This document shows, piece after piece, positions 63,336 to 64,000 of a stretch of DNA of 64,000 nucleotides. This stretch comes from Paramecium tetraurelia (Eukaryota; Ciliophora; Oligohymenophorea; Peniculida; Parameciidae). Positions within the stretch are counted from its first letter, which is position 1. Each line of letters starts with the position of its first letter. Both the position numbers and the translations under genes were made by a program. Under the pieces are notes generated by a model. That model was not told where the DNA came from and ran no database searches. It worked only from the letters and a program-made list of their open reading frames with translations. The stretch spans positions 253,215 to 317,214 of the forward strand of contig NW_001799644.1 of the NCBI RefSeq assembly GCF_000165425.1. The letters run 5' to 3'.

Positions 63336-64000
63336 TCATAATTCATTCTCAAAATTATCTTCATCATTCGAATTACCTTTTAGTTAGAAGAACAAATTTA
63401 TAATGATATTAATAAAACGATTATGGTGGCTCCAAACAATATGTAAAAGGATGGTGCATCAAATACGTGTGCTTTTTGAATTGTAACTATTATCTCAGCA
63501 TTTCCTGAGTCGTAATAATTATAGGCTGTTAAAATTAAAATAATTTAATTTCGTTATTCAGTCAAATTTACCTTATAGAGAATATATTTATTGAAAGGTC
63601 AAATGAGCTCCATTATTCAAAAGAACCAATATTTTTACAGATGAATTGTTTTATGCTATTAATGAAAAGCGATAACCACAGTTGTATTAAGTGTAAAAAT
63701 TATGTCCACTTTAAAAAAGAAGAAGAGTTGAAGAAGTAAATTTTAATAATTTGAAATATTATAAACAGTAATCATATGTATTTGAGATGGTATGCTGGAA
63801 GAATTAGAATACATAAATACTAATAATCCTTAATCGTATTGTGGTGGTCGTGAGATAATAAAATTATGTTTCTTAAAGGGTGTGAATGTTTATATAATGT
63901 TTTAGATGATTATTTGACTGGGTGTTATTTATGTTTTAATGATTATCAAAAGAAAGAAAAAAAATAAATTAGAATTAGAATTAGAATTAGATATCCAATT
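63336..64000 (-). CDS. Type I membrane protein, 5' part beyond the window
   Basis: The frame is open from the right edge. Visible pieces: a Gln/Phe repeat near the edge, TIRLRIISIYVFQFF, NFYTQYNCGYRFSLIAQNNS, KILVLLNNGAHLTFQQIYSL, then after a 46-nt intron (63526-63571) AYNYYDSGNAEIIVTIQKAH and a transmembrane helix PSFYILFGATIIVLLISL. The tail is uncertain: a 29-nt intron gives an end NEL at TGA 63336-63338; an alternative frame gives an acidic tail with the same end. The outer part has N-glycosylation sites and looks beta-rich, as in lectin-like ciliate surface proteins. Family unknown. Confidence 0.6.
63967..63990 (-). repeat. Four tandem AATTAG hexamers (Gln-Phe repeat)
   Basis: Four perfect AATTAG units. 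On the minus strand they read in frame as TAATTC-type codon pairs, giving repeated Gln-Phe in the partial membrane-protein gene. The short array may vary in copy number. It does not resemble Paramecium telomeres. Confidence 0.7.

Noticed and set aside
63967-63990. AATTAG repeats as a telomere
   Set aside because: Paramecium telomeres are G/C-strand biased (GGGGTT/GGGTTT); these units are A+T-rich and in frame with a gene.

Overview
The window looks like a macronuclear scaffold of a Paramecium species, probably of the aurelia group. The DNA is about 70% A+T and gene-dense on both strands. Open frames appear only if TAA and TAG are read as glutamine and TGA is the sole stop. Introns are tiny (about 20-31 nt, GTA...TAG type) and must be removed to keep frames open. 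Many intergenic gaps are only 25-150 nt. I hand-spliced every gene; after splicing, nearly all give exact multiples of three, which supports the models.

Layout, left to right. 1-1,938: end of one gene and two small unknown genes. 3,123-8,543: a cGMP-dependent-type protein kinase followed in tandem, 109 nt later, by a class I cyclic-nucleotide phosphodiesterase. 8,836-10,789: a sperm-tail PG-rich repeat (axonemal) protein with an odd 73-nt composite intron. 10,837-12,189: a RING-Deltex (DTC) E3 ligase with a TAA-encoded polyglutamine run. 12,721-13,239: a gene relic. 13,253-17,721: a coiled-coil protein, a VPS9-domain Rab-GEF and a copine. 17,772-24,004: an MFS transporter, a PDK1-like kinase with PH domain, a centrin, a B-box protein and an unknown gene. 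24,884-29,909: a type I membrane protein, a glutathione S-transferase and a coiled-coil protein. 30,075-36,947: a SLY1-type SM protein, a thiolase, an FAD monooxygenase and a B-box/WD40 protein. 36,981-44,787: a Piezo mechanosensitive channel (about 2,550 aa). 44,823-47,070: an unusual fusion of a P-loop GTPase with a small-heat-shock (alpha-crystallin) domain. 47,110-48,785: a KH-domain protein and a small protein. 48,852-54,599: a coiled-coil giant of about 1,870 aa. 54,759-60,946: a multi-adenylate-kinase protein of the AK9 type. 60,974-64,000: a putatively myristoylated protein, a long non-coding stretch and a membrane-protein gene that runs off the edge.

The genes are ordinary eukaryotic neighbours, not an operon. 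Several share themes: second-messenger signalling (PKG, PDE, PDK1-like, copine, centrin), cilia/basal body (STPGR protein, centrin, AK9-like protein, coiled coils), membrane traffic (VPS9, SLY1) and mechanosensation (Piezo). The most novel item is the GTPase-Hsp20 fusion. Three host genes (thiolase, FAD monooxygenase, AK9-like) each show a one-base frame break, which could be assembly error or real decay. No virus-like element, transposon, rRNA, tRNA or CRISPR array was recognised.
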